NCBI GenBank assembly: GCA_016716605.1
Contig: JADJWA010000001.1
Location: 1,798,001-1,862,000 of the forward strand
Length of the DNA: 64,000 nucleotides
Reading direction: 5' to 3'
Source of the DNA: Flavobacteriales bacterium
GTDB lineage: Bacteria; Bacteroidota; Bacteroidia; Flavobacteriales_F; PHOS-HE28
The first letter of the stretch is position 1; each line of letters opens with the position of its first letter. Positions 39,749 through 53,658 of the stretch are shown piece by piece. A program made the position numbers and the translations under genes. The notes under the pieces are model-generated. The model saw nothing but the letters and a program-made list of their open reading frames with translations. It was not told where the DNA came from and searched no databases.

Positions 39749-40069
39749 TCAGGCCTGTGCTGCAGGCCCGCCGAAATTCATGGGGATCTCGGGCATCTCG
39801 GTATCCCGGATGGGGCCATGCACCTGCTCGAACTTGCCGATGTTATCAGCGAGGGCGCGCATAAGGCGCTTGGCGTGCTGAGGCGTGAGCAGGATGCGCG
39901 CGCGCACCTTCGCCTTGGGCACACCGGGCATCACGCGGACGAAATCGAGCACGAACTCCGAGTTGCTGTGGGTGATGATGGCGAGGTTGCTGTACACGCC
40001 ATCGGCCACCTCTTCGCTGATCTCGATGTTGAGCTGGTTGGGGCGCGGGGGGTCTTTCTGGTCAGCCAT
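39749..40069 (-). CDS. DUF3467 domain protein
   Basis: A 106-residue cytoplasmic protein. The start at 40069 gives MADQKDPPRPNQLNIEISE; the core DGVYSNLAIITHSNSEFVLDF and ILLTPQHAKRLMRALADNI defines DUF3467. The family is found near RNA polymerase genes in Bacteroidota, and here it follows rpoC by 91 bases in the same direction after a strong hairpin. Function is unknown. The N-terminal extension to 40114 would overlap no other feature but lacks family support. Confidence 0.85.
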   Translation of the reverse strand: MADQKDPPRPNQLNIEISEEVADGVYSNLAIITHSNSEFVLDFVRVMPGVPKAKVRARILLTPQHAKRLMRALADNIGKFEQVHGPIRDTEMPEIPMNFGGPAAQA

Positions 40070-40103
40070 GATTCTCCATTGAGGGGGCAACAAGGTCAAA
40101 GCG

Positions 40104-40134
40104 GCGAGCGGCAAGTCCAGGACTCGCCGCTCGC
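40104..40134 (-). terminator. rpoC terminator hairpin
   Basis: Arms 40104-40112 and 40126-40134 (GCGAGCGGC and its complement) are extended by an inner 4-base stem (40114-40117 with 40121-40124) around a 3-base loop. The remaining pair (40113/40125) is G-U in minus-strand RNA but A-C on the plus strand, so the 14-base-pair structure is specific to transcripts from rpoC. Confidence 0.75.
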
Positions 40135-40160
40135 TGATTCGCTACTTGCGTGCTCCAGGG

Positions 40161-44459
<4,299 letters not shown>

Positions 44460-44506
44460 GTGCTCGCTGGGTGCTTTCGTTCGTTCGGACAAGGACAACA
44501 ACTGGA

Positions 44507-47500
44507 TCACTCAAGGGACACGTTCAGGGCCAGGCCACGGAGCTCGTGGAGCAGCACATTGAACGATTCGGGGATGCCTGGCGTCGGGAGCGGTTCACCC
44601 TTCACGATGGCTTCGTAGGCCTTGGCGCGGCCCATCACATCATCGCTCTTCACGGTGAGGATCTCCTGCAGGATGTTGGCGGCGCCGAACGCCTCGAGCG
44701 CCCACACCTCCATCTCGCCGAAGCGCTGTCCGCCGAACTGGGCCTTGCCGCCCAACGGTTGCTGGGTGATCAGGCTGTATGGTCCGATGGAGCGCGCGTG
44801 CATCTTGTCATCGACCATGTGGGCCAGCTTGATCATGTAGATCACACCCACGGTGGCCGGCTGATCGAAGCGCATGCCGGTTCCGCCATCGTACAGGTAA
44901 GCCTTGCCGCTGCGGGGGATGCCGGCCTCGTCCGTCTCGGCGTTGATCTCGTCGATGGTGGCGCCATCGAAGATGGGGGTGGCGTACTTGCGGCCCAGCT
45001 TCTTGCCGGCCCAACCCAGCACGGTCTCATAGATCTGGCCCAGGTTCATGCGGCTGGGCACGCCCAGCGGGTTCAGCACGATATCCACCGGCGTGCCGTC
45101 CTCGAGGAAGGGCATATCGGCATCGCGCACGATCTTGGCCACGATGCCCTTGTTACCGTGGCGGCCAGCCATCTTGTCTCCCACGGTGAGCTTGCGCTTC
45201 GAGGCCACGTACACCTTGGCCAGCTTGACGATGCCAGCGGGCAGCTCGTCGCCGATGCTCACGGTGAATTTCTTGCGCTTGTAGGCGCCGCTGATGTCGC
45301 TGTGGCGGATCGTGTAGTTGTGTATCAGCTGGCGCACGAGCTCGCTCTTGCGCTTGTCGGCCACCCAGTCGGTGGGATCCACGGTGATGAAGTCGATGGC
45401 CGCGAGCACCTTGGGCCCGTACTTGGTGCCCTTCTTCACCTGTTCTTCCTTGTACTTGTTGAAGACGCCATTGCTGTTCTCGTTGCCGATCAGCAGCATG
45501 AGTTTCTCCACCAGCAGGTTCTTGAGCGCTCCGAGCTCCTTCTCTTCGTCCTTGTCGATCTGCTCCAGGATGCCCTTCTCGTTGCCCTTGGTCTTCTTGT
45601 CCTTCACCGCGCGGCTGAAGAGGCGCTTGTCGATCACGATGCCTTTGGCGCCGGGAGGCGATTTCATGCTGGCGTCTTTCACGTCGCCGGCCTTGTCGCC
45701 AAAGATGGCGCGCAGCAGCTTCTCCTCCGGGCTCGGGTCGGTCTCGCCCTTGGGGGTGATCTTGCCGATGAGGATGTCCCCTTCCTTGATCTCGGCGCCG
45801 ATCCGGATCAGGCCGTTCTCGTCAAGGTCCTTGGTGGCTTCCTCCGAGACGTTCGGGATATCGCTGGTGAGCTCCTCCAGGCCGCGTTTGGTGTCGCGGA
45901 CCTCCATGATGTATTCATCGATATGGATGGAGGTGAAGATGTCCTGTGAGGCCACGCGCTCGCTGATCACGATGGCGTCCTCGAAGTTGTAGCCCTTCCA
46001 GGGCATGAAGGCCACTTGCAGGTTGCGGCCGATGGCCAGTTCGCCGTCCTGGGTGCCATAGCCTTCGCAGAGGGGCTGGCCCTTGCTCACCTTCTCGCCC
46101 TTGCGCACGGTGGGGCGCAGGTTCATGCAGGTGCTCTGGTTGGTCTTGCGGAACTTGGTGAGGCGGTACTCTTTCTCATCACCATCGAAGCTCACGATGC
46201 GGTCCTCATCGCTCCGCTTGTACTCCACCACGATCTTGTCGCTGTCCACGGATTTGACGGTGCCTTCGCCCTCGGCGGTGATCAGCACGCGGCTGTCGCG
46301 GGCCACGAGCTCTTCGAGTCCGGTGCCCACGATGGGGGCCTCGGGAAGCAGCAGGGGCACGGCCTGGCGCATCATGTTCGAACCCATCAGCGCGCGGTTG
46401 GCGTCGTTGTGCTCGAGGAAGGGGATCAGCGATGCGGCGATGGAGGCAATCTGGTTCGGGCCCACGTCCATCAGGTGCAGCTCCTTGGGCTCCACCACGG
46501 GGAAGTCGCCCATGAGGCGGGCCTTCACACGCTTGCCCTCGAACTCGCCCTTGTCGTTGATTACCGCATTCGCCTGGGCGATCATGAGGTTGTCCTCCTC
46601 TTCGGCGCTCAGGTAGGTCACATCGCCCTTCATATCAACCTTGCCCTCGGTCACCTTGCGATAGGGCGTTTCGATGAAGCCGAGGTTGTTGATCTTACTG
46701 TACACGCAAAGGGAGCTGATCAGGCCGATGTTCGGTCCTTCCGGCGTCTCGATGGTGCAGAGCCGGCCGTAGTGCGTGTAATGCACGTCGCGGACCTCGA
46801 AACCGGCGCGTTCGCGGCTGAGGCCACCAGGCCCGAGGGCGCTCATCCGGCGCTTGTGGGTGATCTCGCTGAGCGGGTTGGTCTGGTCCATGAACTGGCT
46901 CAGCTGGTTCGTCCCGAAGAACGAATTGATCACGGAGCTCAGGGTCTTGGCATTGATCAGGTCGGTGGGCGTGAACACCTCGTTGTCGCGCACGTTCATG
47001 CGCTCGCGGATGGTGCGGGCCATACGGGCCAGGCCCACGCCGAACTGGCTGTGGAGCTGCTCGCCCACGGTGCGCACGCGGCGGTTGCTCAGGTGGTCGA
47101 TGTCGTCCACATCGGCCTTGGAATTCACCAGCTCGATCAGGTACTTGATGATGAAGATGATGTCCTCCTTGGTGAGCACGCGCACGCTGAGTTCGCTCTG
47201 CAGGCCCAGCTTCTTGTTGATGCGGTAACGGCCAACCTCGCCGAGGTCGTAGCGCTGCTCGCTGAAGAATAGCTTGTCGATCACGCCGCGGGCGGTCTCC
47301 AGGTCGGGCGGCTCGGCGTTGCGCAGCTGGCGGTAGATCACCTCCACGGCCTCCTTCTCGGAGTTGGAGGTGTCCTTCTGAAGCGTGTTGTAGATGAGCG
47401 CGTAGTCGGCCGCGTTGATGCCCTGCTTGTGCAGGATCACGGTCTTGGCGCCGCTCTCCACGATCTGGTCCACATGGAACTCCTCAATCACGGTCTCGCG

Positions 47501-48325
47501 GTCGATCAGCACCTCGTTACGCTCGATGCTCACCACCTCGCCGGTATCCTCATCAACGAAATCCTCGACCCAGCTCTTCAGCACACGGGCTGCGAGCTTG
47601 CGGCCCACGGCCTCCTTGATGGCCGCCTTGGTCACTTTGATCTCATCGGCCAAGCCGAAGATCTCCAGGATCTGCTTGTCGCTCTCGAAGCCGATCGCGC
47701 GCAGCAAGGTGGTCACCGGCAGTTTCTTCTTCCGGTCGATATAGGCGTACATGACGCCGTTGATGTCGGTGGCGAATTCGATCCAGCTGCCTTTGAATGG
47801 GATCACCCGGGCGCTGTACAGCTTGGTGCCGTTGGCATGGCGGCTCTGGCCGAAGAACACGCCAGGGCTGCGGTGCAATTGCGAGACGACCACTCGCTCG
47901 GCTCCGTTCACCACGAAGCTGCCGCGCGGAGTCATGTAGGGGATCTGCCCCAGGTACACGTCCTGCACGATGGTCTCGAAGTCCTCGTGCTCAGGATCCG
48001 TGCAATAGAGCTTCAGCTTGGCCTTGAGGGGCACGCTGTAGGTGAGGCCTCGCTCGATGCACTCATCGATGGCGTAGCGGGGGGGGTCGATGAAATAGTC
48101 GAGGAACTCCAGCACGAACTGGTTGCGCGTGTCCGTGATGGGGAAATTCTCATTGAAGACCTTGAAGAGGCCTTCGGTCTCCCGATGCTCGGGGAGGGTA
48201 TCGATCTGGAAGAACTCCTCGAAGCTCTTGAGCTGGATCTCCAGGAAATCCGGGTAGTCGATGCCGAATTTGCTGGAACCGAAGTCGATGCGCTTGCCTT
48301 TCTTGGTGGTCTTCGCCTGGGCCAT
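44507..48325 (-). CDS. rpoB: RNA polymerase beta subunit
   Basis: A 1272-residue subunit. The N-terminus MAQAKTTKKGKRIDFGSSK leads to the family block LDYFIDPPRYAIDECIERG. The rifampicin region contains FFGTNQLSQFMDQTNPLSE and HKRRMSALGPGGLSRERAGF with the usual sensitive residues (Gln, Asp, His, Arg, Ser at their normal places). The C-terminus has GRHGNKGIVAKI and PLGGKAQFGGQRFGEMEVWALEAFGAA in conserved order. It is separated from rplL by 192 bases with two hairpins. Confidence 0.98.
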   Translation of the reverse strand: MAQAKTTKKGKRIDFGSSKFGIDYPDFLEIQLKSFEEFFQIDTLPEHRETEGLFKVFNENFPITDTRNQFVLEFLDYFIDPPRYAIDECIERGLTYSVPLKAKLKLYCTDPEHEDFETIVQDVYLGQIPYMTPRGSFVVNGAERVVVSQLHRSPGVFFGQSRHANGTKLYSARVIPFKGSWIEFATDINGVMYAYIDRKKKLPVTTLLRAIGFESDKQILEIFGLADEIKVTKAAIKEAVGRKLAARVLKSWVEDFVDEDTGEVVSIERNEVLIDRETVIEEFHVDQIVESGAKTVILHKQGINAADYALIYNTLQKDTSNSEKEAVEVIYRQLRNAEPPDLETARGVIDKLFFSEQRYDLGEVGRYRINKKLGLQSELSVRVLTKEDIIFIIKYLIELVNSKADVDDIDHLSNRRVRTVGEQLHSQFGVGLARMARTIRERMNVRDNEVFTPTDLINAKTLSSVINSFFGTNQLSQFMDQTNPLSEITHKRRMSALGPGGLSRERAGFEVRDVHYTHYGRLCTIETPEGPNIGLISSLCVYSKINNLGFIETPYRKVTEGKVDMKGDVTYLSAEEEDNLMIAQANAVINDKGEFEGKRVKARLMGDFPVVEPKELHLMDVGPNQIASIAASLIPFLEHNDANRALMGSNMMRQAVPLLLPEAPIVGTGLEELVARDSRVLITAEGEGTVKSVDSDKIVVEYKRSDEDRIVSFDGDEKEYRLTKFRKTNQSTCMNLRPTVRKGEKVSKGQPLCEGYGTQDGELAIGRNLQVAFMPWKGYNFEDAIVISERVASQDIFTSIHIDEYIMEVRDTKRGLEELTSDIPNVSEEATKDLDENGLIRIGAEIKEGDILIGKITPKGETDPSPEEKLLRAIFGDKAGDVKDASMKSPPGAKGIVIDKRLFSRAVKDKKTKGNEKGILEQIDKDEEKELGALKNLLVEKLMLLIGNENSNGVFNKYKEEQVKKGTKYGPKVLAAIDFITVDPTDWVADKRKSELVRQLIHNYTIRHSDISGAYKRKKFTVSIGDELPAGIVKLAKVYVASKRKLTVGDKMAGRHGNKGIVAKIVRDADMPFLEDGTPVDIVLNPLGVPSRMNLGQIYETVLGWAGKKLGRKYATPIFDGATIDEINAETDEAGIPRSGKAYLYDGGTGMRFDQPATVGVIYMIKLAHMVDDKMHARSIGPYSLITQQPLGGKAQFGGQRFGEMEVWALEAFGAANILQEILTVKSDDVMGRAKAYEAIVKGEPLPTPGIPESFNVLLHELRGLALNVSLE

Positions 48326-48412
48326 GGGGATGAACGGGGGGATGAACGCGAGTTCGATTCAGTGATCCTTTGTGACTGGCCCGAAGCGCCGGATCGGTTC
48401 GCTGCGGGCGGC

Positions 48413-48432
48413 GGCCTGCCAATCGGCAGGCC
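48413..48432 (-). other. Hairpin in the rplL-rpoB spacer, proximal to rpoB
   Basis: GGCCTGCC (48413-48420) pairs with 48425-48432 around a 4-base loop, with one to two more pairs outside. It is the second of two hairpins read after rplL. Confidence 0.55.
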
Positions 48433-48460
48433 GTGATAGAGCCGCGATTACGGCGTAGCG

Positions 48461-48486
48461 GGGAAGGCCCGGTTCCGGGCCTTCCC
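48461..48486 (-). terminator. Strong hairpin after rplL (attenuator candidate)
   Basis: GGGAAGGCCCGG (48461-48472) pairs with 48475-48486; allowing a 4-base loop the stem is 11 base pairs. It begins 31 bases after the rplL stop with no U-run, so partial termination, as in other rplL-rpoB spacers, is plausible. Confidence 0.55.
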
Positions 48487-48517
48487 GCGCCGCCGCTCTG
48501 CGGATGCGATGGTGGTC

Positions 48518-48898
48518 CTACTTGACCTCAACCTCAGCGCCGGCTTCCGTGAGTTGCTGCTTCAGGCCCTCAGCGTCAGTCTTGCTGACGCCTTCCTTCA
48601 GCGGCTTCGGTGCGCCGTCCACCAGGTCCTTTGCCTCCTTGAGTCCGAGGCCGGTGAGCTCCTTCACGAGCTTCACCACGGCGAGCTTGTTGGCGCCGCC
48701 GCTCTTAAGGATCACGTCGAAGCTGGTCTTCTCTTCGGCTGCGGCTCCGCCACCGCCAGCGGCGGGGCCTGCGGCCACGGCTACGGCAGCGGCTGCCGGT
48801 TCGATCTTGTACTCGTCCTTCAGGTAGTTGGCGAGTTCGCTCACCTCTTTCACGGTGAGGTTGACGAGCTGGTCGCCAAGTGCTTTGATATCTGCCAT
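48518..48898 (-). CDS. rplL: Ribosomal protein bL12 (L7/L12)
   Basis: A 126-residue stalk protein. The N-terminal dimerisation domain (MADIKALGDQLVNLTVKEVSELANYL) is followed by an alanine/glycine hinge (about 35-55) and the C-terminal factor-binding domain with EKTSFDVILKSGGANKLAVVK and LTGLGLKEAKDLVDGAPK. All normal. It follows rplJ by 87 bases. Confidence 0.97.
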   Translation of the reverse strand: MADIKALGDQLVNLTVKEVSELANYLKDEYKIEPAAAAVAVAAGPAAGGGGAAAEEKTSFDVILKSGGANKLAVVKLVKELTGLGLKEAKDLVDGAPKPLKEGVSKTDAEGLKQQLTEAGAEVEVK

Positions 48899-48985
48899 TG
48901 TTCGGGGTTGTTGCGGTTAGTTCGTGGAAGCGGACTGTGCGTAACGCGTTTGTCGGGGCGGCCCGCTGGCCGACCTCGGTATCTC

Positions 48986-49540
48986 TTATGCCTGGGCACG
49001 GGTTTCGAGCGCCTTCACCAGCCCCGCGATCTTCTGGCCACCGCCGCCTTGCAGGCCGCCGATGACGTTCTTGATCGGGCTCTGGAGCAGCGCGATGATG
49101 TCGCCGATGAGTTCTTCCTTGCCTTTCAGACTGGCGAGCATGGCGATCTGGTCATCTCCGATGAAGACGGCCTCATCGATCCATGCGCTCTTGATCTGGG
49201 GCCTTGGCACCACATCCTTGGGGACGGGGTGCTTCTTGCGGAAGTCCTGGATGAGTTTCGCAGGGGCATTGCCCTTATCTGCGAACATCACGGCGGTCTG
49301 CCCGGCAAGCGTTGGGAAGAGGGCGCTGTAGTCCTTGTCTTCGATGCGCTCCATCGCCTTCTGCAGCAGGGTGTTCTTCACCACGCGCATGCGGATGCCC
49401 TGCTTGTTGCAGGCGCGGCGCAGCTGGCTGGTGGCCTCGGCGTTCATCGCGCTGGCGTCAGTGAGGTAGAGCACGTTGGTGGCCTTGATCTCGCTCACGA
49501 GCTCGATGATGGCCTCGTCTTTCTGGATGCGGGTTGCCAT
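48986..49540 (-). CDS. rplJ: Ribosomal protein uL10
   Basis: A 184-residue protein that anchors the L12 stalk. The N-terminal helix-rich region (TRIQKDEAIIELVSEIKATNVLYLTD), the TSQLRRACNKQGIRMRVVKNTLLQKAM block and the C-terminal helix for L12 binding are present. It begins only 13 bases after rplA, leaving little room for the usual L10-L12 leader. Confidence 0.96.
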   Translation of the reverse strand: MATRIQKDEAIIELVSEIKATNVLYLTDASAMNAEATSQLRRACNKQGIRMRVVKNTLLQKAMERIEDKDYSALFPTLAGQTAVMFADKGNAPAKLIQDFRKKHPVPKDVVPRPQIKSAWIDEAVFIGDDQIAMLASLKGKEELIGDIIALLQSPIKNVIGGLQGGGGQKIAGLVKALETRAQA

Positions 49541-49553
49541 GGTCGTATTTGGA

Positions 49554-50252
49554 TTAGGCCACTTGGACGGTTCGTGTATCGACCTTCACGCCAGGGCTCA
49601 TGGTACTGCTCACGGTGATGCTCCTGATATAGGCGCCCTTGGCGGTGCTGGGCTTCAGCTTCACCAGGGTGTTCAGCAGCTCGTGCGCGTTCTCGCTGAG
49701 CTTGCTGGCATCGAAGCTGGCCTTGCCGATGACCGCATGGATGATTCCGGCCTTGTCCACCTTGAAATCGATCTTGCCTGCCTTCACCTCTTTCACGGCC
49801 TTGGCTACATCCATGGTCACGGTGCCGGTCTTGGGGTTGGGCATCAGGCCACGGGGACCGAGTACACGGCCCAGTGCGCCCACCTTGGCCATTACGGCGG
49901 GGGTGCAGATGATCACATCCACGTTGGTCCAGCCGCCCTTGATCTTCTCTACATAGTCATCGAGTCCGGCCATGTCGGCGCCCGCTGCGAGCGCTTCTTC
50001 GCATTTGGCGGGATCGGCCAGCACCAGCACGTTCACTGTGCGGCCGGTGCCGTGGGGCAGGCTCACGGTTCCTCGCACCATTTCGGTGCTCTTCTTGGGG
50101 TCCACGCCGAGCCGCACCGCGATATCCACGGTGGCGTCGAACTTGGTGGTGCTCACTTGCTTGAGGATCTGCGTGGCCTCGGGGAGGCTGTAGATCTTGG
50201 AGGCGTCGAACTTGGCCAACGCCGCCTTGCGCTTCTTGCTGATGTTGCTCAT
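49554..50252 (-). CDS. rplA: Ribosomal protein uL1
   Basis: A 232-residue protein. The N-terminal SKKRKAALAKFDASKIYSLPEA, VRLGVDPKKSTEMVRGTVSLPHGTG and the C-terminal GASNKVKPSTAKGAYIRSITVSSTMSPG-type end (KLKPSTAKGAYIRSITVSST) are conserved. L1 binds 23S rRNA at the exit stalk and usually represses its own operon. It follows rplK by 11 bases. Confidence 0.97.
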   Translation of the reverse strand: MSNISKKRKAALAKFDASKIYSLPEATQILKQVSTTKFDATVDIAVRLGVDPKKSTEMVRGTVSLPHGTGRTVNVLVLADPAKCEEALAAGADMAGLDDYVEKIKGGWTNVDVIICTPAVMAKVGALGRVLGPRGLMPNPKTGTVTMDVAKAVKEVKAGKIDFKVDKAGIIHAVIGKASFDASKLSENAHELLNTLVKLKPSTAKGAYIRSITVSSTMSPGVKVDTRTVQVA

Positions 50253-50263
50253 GGCGTCGGGGC

Positions 50264-50701
50264 TTAGAAGGGCTTCTCGCCGGTTACGGTGACGCCCATG
50301 CTGCGGGCCGTGCCAGCTACCATGCTCATGGCGCTGTCGATCGTAAAGCAGTTCAGGTCGGGCATCTTGTCCTGCGCGATGGCCCGCACCTGGTCCCAGG
50401 TGATGCTGCCCACCTTCTTGCTGTGCGGAACGCCGCTGCCGCCGGGGATCTTGGCGGCCTCTATGATCTGCACTGCAGCAGGCGGGGTCTTGATGATGAA
50501 GTCGAACGACTTATCGGCGTATACCGTGATCACCACGGGCAGCACTTTGCCGGCCTTGCTCTGCGTCTCGGCATTGAAGCGCTTGCAGAACTCCATGATG
50601 TTCACGCCCTTCGCGCCCAATGCCGGGCCGATGGGGGGGGAGGGGTTGGCCGCTCCGCCCTTCACTTGCAGCTTGATCAGCGCTGCGATTTCCTTTGCCA
50701 T
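50264..50701 (-). CDS. rplK: Ribosomal protein uL11
   Basis: A 145-residue protein of the GTPase-associated centre. The N-terminal KLQVKGGAANPSPPIGPALGAKGVNIMEFCKRFNA and the C-terminal VGSITWDQVRAIAQDKMPDLN are conserved. The spacer to nusG (50702-50813) is comparatively AT-rich. It contains a weak box TAGGTTCG (50809-50816) over the nusG stop, a possible internal promoter or leader region. Confidence 0.97.
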   Translation of the reverse strand: MAKEIAALIKLQVKGGAANPSPPIGPALGAKGVNIMEFCKRFNAETQSKAGKVLPVVITVYADKSFDFIIKTPPAAVQIIEAAKIPGGSGVPHSKKVGSITWDQVRAIAQDKMPDLNCFTIDSAMSMVAGTARSMGVTVTGEKPF

Positions 50702-50813
50702 TGTTCTTGGTTTGTGTCCTGATTAGCGCCTTCTTCTCGGTCGGCTCGGACGGGTTTGCTTGCTATCTGTTCCCTCGGTTCGCGTCGGTCTATGGTTGTA
50801 GCATACTACGAAC

Positions 50814-51371
50814 CTATACCTCCTTTTCCACTTGCATGAAGCTCAGTTCCAGCGGGGTCTTCCTGCCGAAGATCTTCACCATCACCTTCAGCTTCTTCTT
50901 GTCCTCGTTGATCTCCTCCACCACGCCATTGAAGCCGTTGAATGGGCCGTCGATGACCTTCACGCCCTCGCCGATACGGTAAGGATTCATGCTGGTGGCC
51001 TCAGCATCGGCCAGTTCGTCCACGGTGCCCAGGATCCGGTTCACTTCGGCTTGGCGCAGCGGCAAAGGGTCGCCGCCCTTCTCGGCTCCGAGGAAGCCGA
51101 TCACGTTGGGCAGGTTCTTGATGCTGTGGGCGATCTCGCCGGTGAGGTCGGCTTCCATGAGCACGTAGCCCGGGAAGAAATTGCGTTCCTTGCTCACCTT
51201 CTTGCCGTCGCGGATCTGATAGAACTTCTCCATGGGGATAAGCACCTGCGCGATGCGGTCCTTCATGCCCTTTGTGCGCGATACTTCCATGTCGATGAGC
51301 TCCTTCACCTTCTTCTCCTTGCCGGAGATGGCGCGCACCACATACCACTTCTTGGTTGAGACCTCTGCCAT
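50814..51371 (-). CDS. nusG: Transcription factor NusG
   Basis: A 185-residue protein. The NGN domain starts KKWYVVRAISGKEKKVKELI and contains RNFFPGYVLMEADL and NVIGFLGAEKGGDPLPL; the C-terminal KOW domain has IGEGVKVIDGPFNGFNGVVEEI and a terminal LELSFMQVEK. The ATG at 51371 gives MAEVSTKKWYVV; the longer frame to 51545 overlaps secE. It follows secE by 5 bases. Confidence 0.97.
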   Translation of the reverse strand: MAEVSTKKWYVVRAISGKEKKVKELIDMEVSRTKGMKDRIAQVLIPMEKFYQIRDGKKVSKERNFFPGYVLMEADLTGEIAHSIKNLPNVIGFLGAEKGGDPLPLRQAEVNRILGTVDELADAEATSMNPYRIGEGVKVIDGPFNGFNGVVEEINEDKKKLKVMVKIFGRKTPLELSFMQVEKEV

Positions 51372-51376
51372 GGCCT

Positions 51377-51613
51377 TTAGGATGCGAGGAATTTGTAGAT
51401 GAAGCCCAGCATGCCCTTCCAGAATCCGGTGTCCTGCGCTCCCATGTTCTGCGCGCCGAAGGCGTAGTCCATGACGAAAATGATGAGCGAGAGGATGAGC
51501 GCCGAAACGAGCACCACGATGGCGCTGCCCTGCAGCTCCTTCCAAGTGGGCCAGCTCACCTTGTTCATGAGCTCGTTATAGCTCTCGCTCAGGTATGTCT
51601 TGAAGCTTGCCAT
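51377..51613 (-). CDS. secE: Protein translocase subunit SecE
   Basis: A 78-residue single-pass subunit of the Sec channel. MASFKTYLSESYNELMNKVSWPTWKEL has the amphipathic surface helix with the conserved K-x-SWPTWKE, followed by one transmembrane helix (about 30-52) and a short tail. The start at 51613 is preferred over 51640, which would run into the tRNA-Trp gene. Confidence 0.95.
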   Translation of the reverse strand: MASFKTYLSESYNELMNKVSWPTWKELQGSAIVVLVSALILSLIIFVMDYAFGAQNMGAQDTGFWKGMLGFIYKFLAS

Positions 51614-51634
51614 CGTTCTCGGTTCGGGGTGGCT

Positions 51635-51710
51635 TGGCACGGGTGGCAGGAATCGAACCCGCAGCCTAAGGTTTTGGAGACCTTCGCTCTACCAATTGAG
51701 CTACACCCGT
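51635..51710 (-). tRNA. trnW: tRNA-Trp (anticodon CCA)
   Basis: A full cloverleaf reads on the minus strand: acceptor ACGGGTG/CACCCGT, D-stem GCTC/GAGC, anticodon CCA, T-loop TTCGATT, discriminator G and encoded CCA (51635-51637). It lies between tuf and secE. Confidence 0.97.
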
Positions 51711-51741
51711 GTGTCTTTGTTGCTCGTTCATTTCGGCGGCG

Positions 51742-51771
51742 AAGGCCGGCCCGGTTGCCCGAGCCGGCCTT
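51742..51771 (-). terminator. Hairpin between tuf and tRNA-Trp
   Basis: Arms 51742-51750 and 51763-51771 pair over 9 bases and the stem continues through one U-G pair and three more pairs to a GCAA tetraloop, 13 base pairs in all. The wobble is U-G only in minus-strand RNA (A-C on the plus strand). No U-run follows, so it may only reduce read-through into tRNA-Trp-secE. Confidence 0.6.
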
Positions 51772-51790
51772 TCCGCCTGTGCGTTGCTGG

Positions 51791-52978
<1,188 letters not shown>

Positions 52979-53083
52979 GGTCGTTCGGTCTTGTGGTGTT
53001 CGTGATCAGTTCGGTCCTTACGTTCTGCTGTACCGGCCGCCCTCTTGCGAGGGGTTTTGTGATGCTGCTCTGCTGTTCGCTGC

Positions 53084-53158
<75 letters not shown>

Positions 53159-53177
53159 CTGACTTCCTTGTCCGTGG

Positions 53178-53253
53178 TGGAGCGGGAGACGAGATTCGAA
53201 CCCGCGACATTCAGCTTGGAAGGCTGATGCTCTACCAACTGAGCTACTCCCGC
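53178..53253 (-). tRNA. trnG: tRNA-Gly (anticodon TCC)
   Basis: A cloverleaf with acceptor GCGGGAG/CTCCCGC, anticodon stem TCAGC/GCTGA, loop CTTCCAA (anticodon TCC), discriminator T and encoded CCA (53178-53180). Confidence 0.97.
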
Positions 53254-53323
53254 ATGCGCCTTCTTCAGATTGGGGTTCGCTCCATTCGGCGCCTGGAAGC
53301 GACGCCTAAGGCTCCGTGTGAAG

Positions 53324-53409
53324 TGGTGGGGAGAGCAGGATTCGAACCTACGAAGCTGTGAAGCAGCAGATTTACAGTCTGCCCCCGTTGGCCACTTGGG
53401 TATCTCCCC
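53324..53409 (-). tRNA. trnY: tRNA-Tyr (anticodon GTA)
   Basis: A class II tRNA with long variable arm: acceptor GGGGAGA/TCTCCCC, anticodon stem GCAGA/TCTGC, loop CTGTAAA (anticodon GTA), discriminator A and encoded CCA (53324-53326). Confidence 0.97.
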
Positions 53410-53424
53410 TGTTCGGCATCACGG

Positions 53425-53497
53425 AGCCAATGGACGGATTCGAACCCCCGACCTGCTGATTACAAATCAGCTGCTCTACCAGCTGAGCTACATTGGC
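53425..53497 (-). tRNA. trnT: tRNA-Thr (anticodon TGT)
   Basis: A cloverleaf with acceptor GCCAATG/CATTGGC, anticodon stem GCTGA/TCAGC, loop TTTGTAA (anticodon TGT) and discriminator T. The next three bases are CCG, not CCA, so the CCA end is not encoded. It is the first gene of the tRNA-tuf-rpl-rpo cluster. Confidence 0.96.
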
Positions 53498-53562
53498 CTG
53501 TACAACAAGGAAAAGAACGGTTCCTACCCGCCTCAGAGCCGATAGGCTCCGATTTGGGCGGG

Positions 53563-53593
53563 CAAATGTAGAAAAGAACCGTTCGCTCCCAAA
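53563..53593 (-). promoter_or_regulatory. Consensus promoter of the tRNA-tuf-rpl-rpo cluster
   Basis: On the minus strand, TTTG (53590-53593) is followed after exactly 19 bases by TACATTTG (53563-53570), an exact match to the Bacteroidota promoter TTTG-N19-TAnnTTTG. It ends 65 bases before the first tRNA. It is the best promoter in the window, as expected for stable RNA and translation genes. Confidence 0.85.
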
Positions 53594-53658
53594 CGATTCC
53601 GACGCTTTTGGCACGGGCCATGATGCGCCGCGCGCCTAGGGTCCCCATCGGGCCGCTG

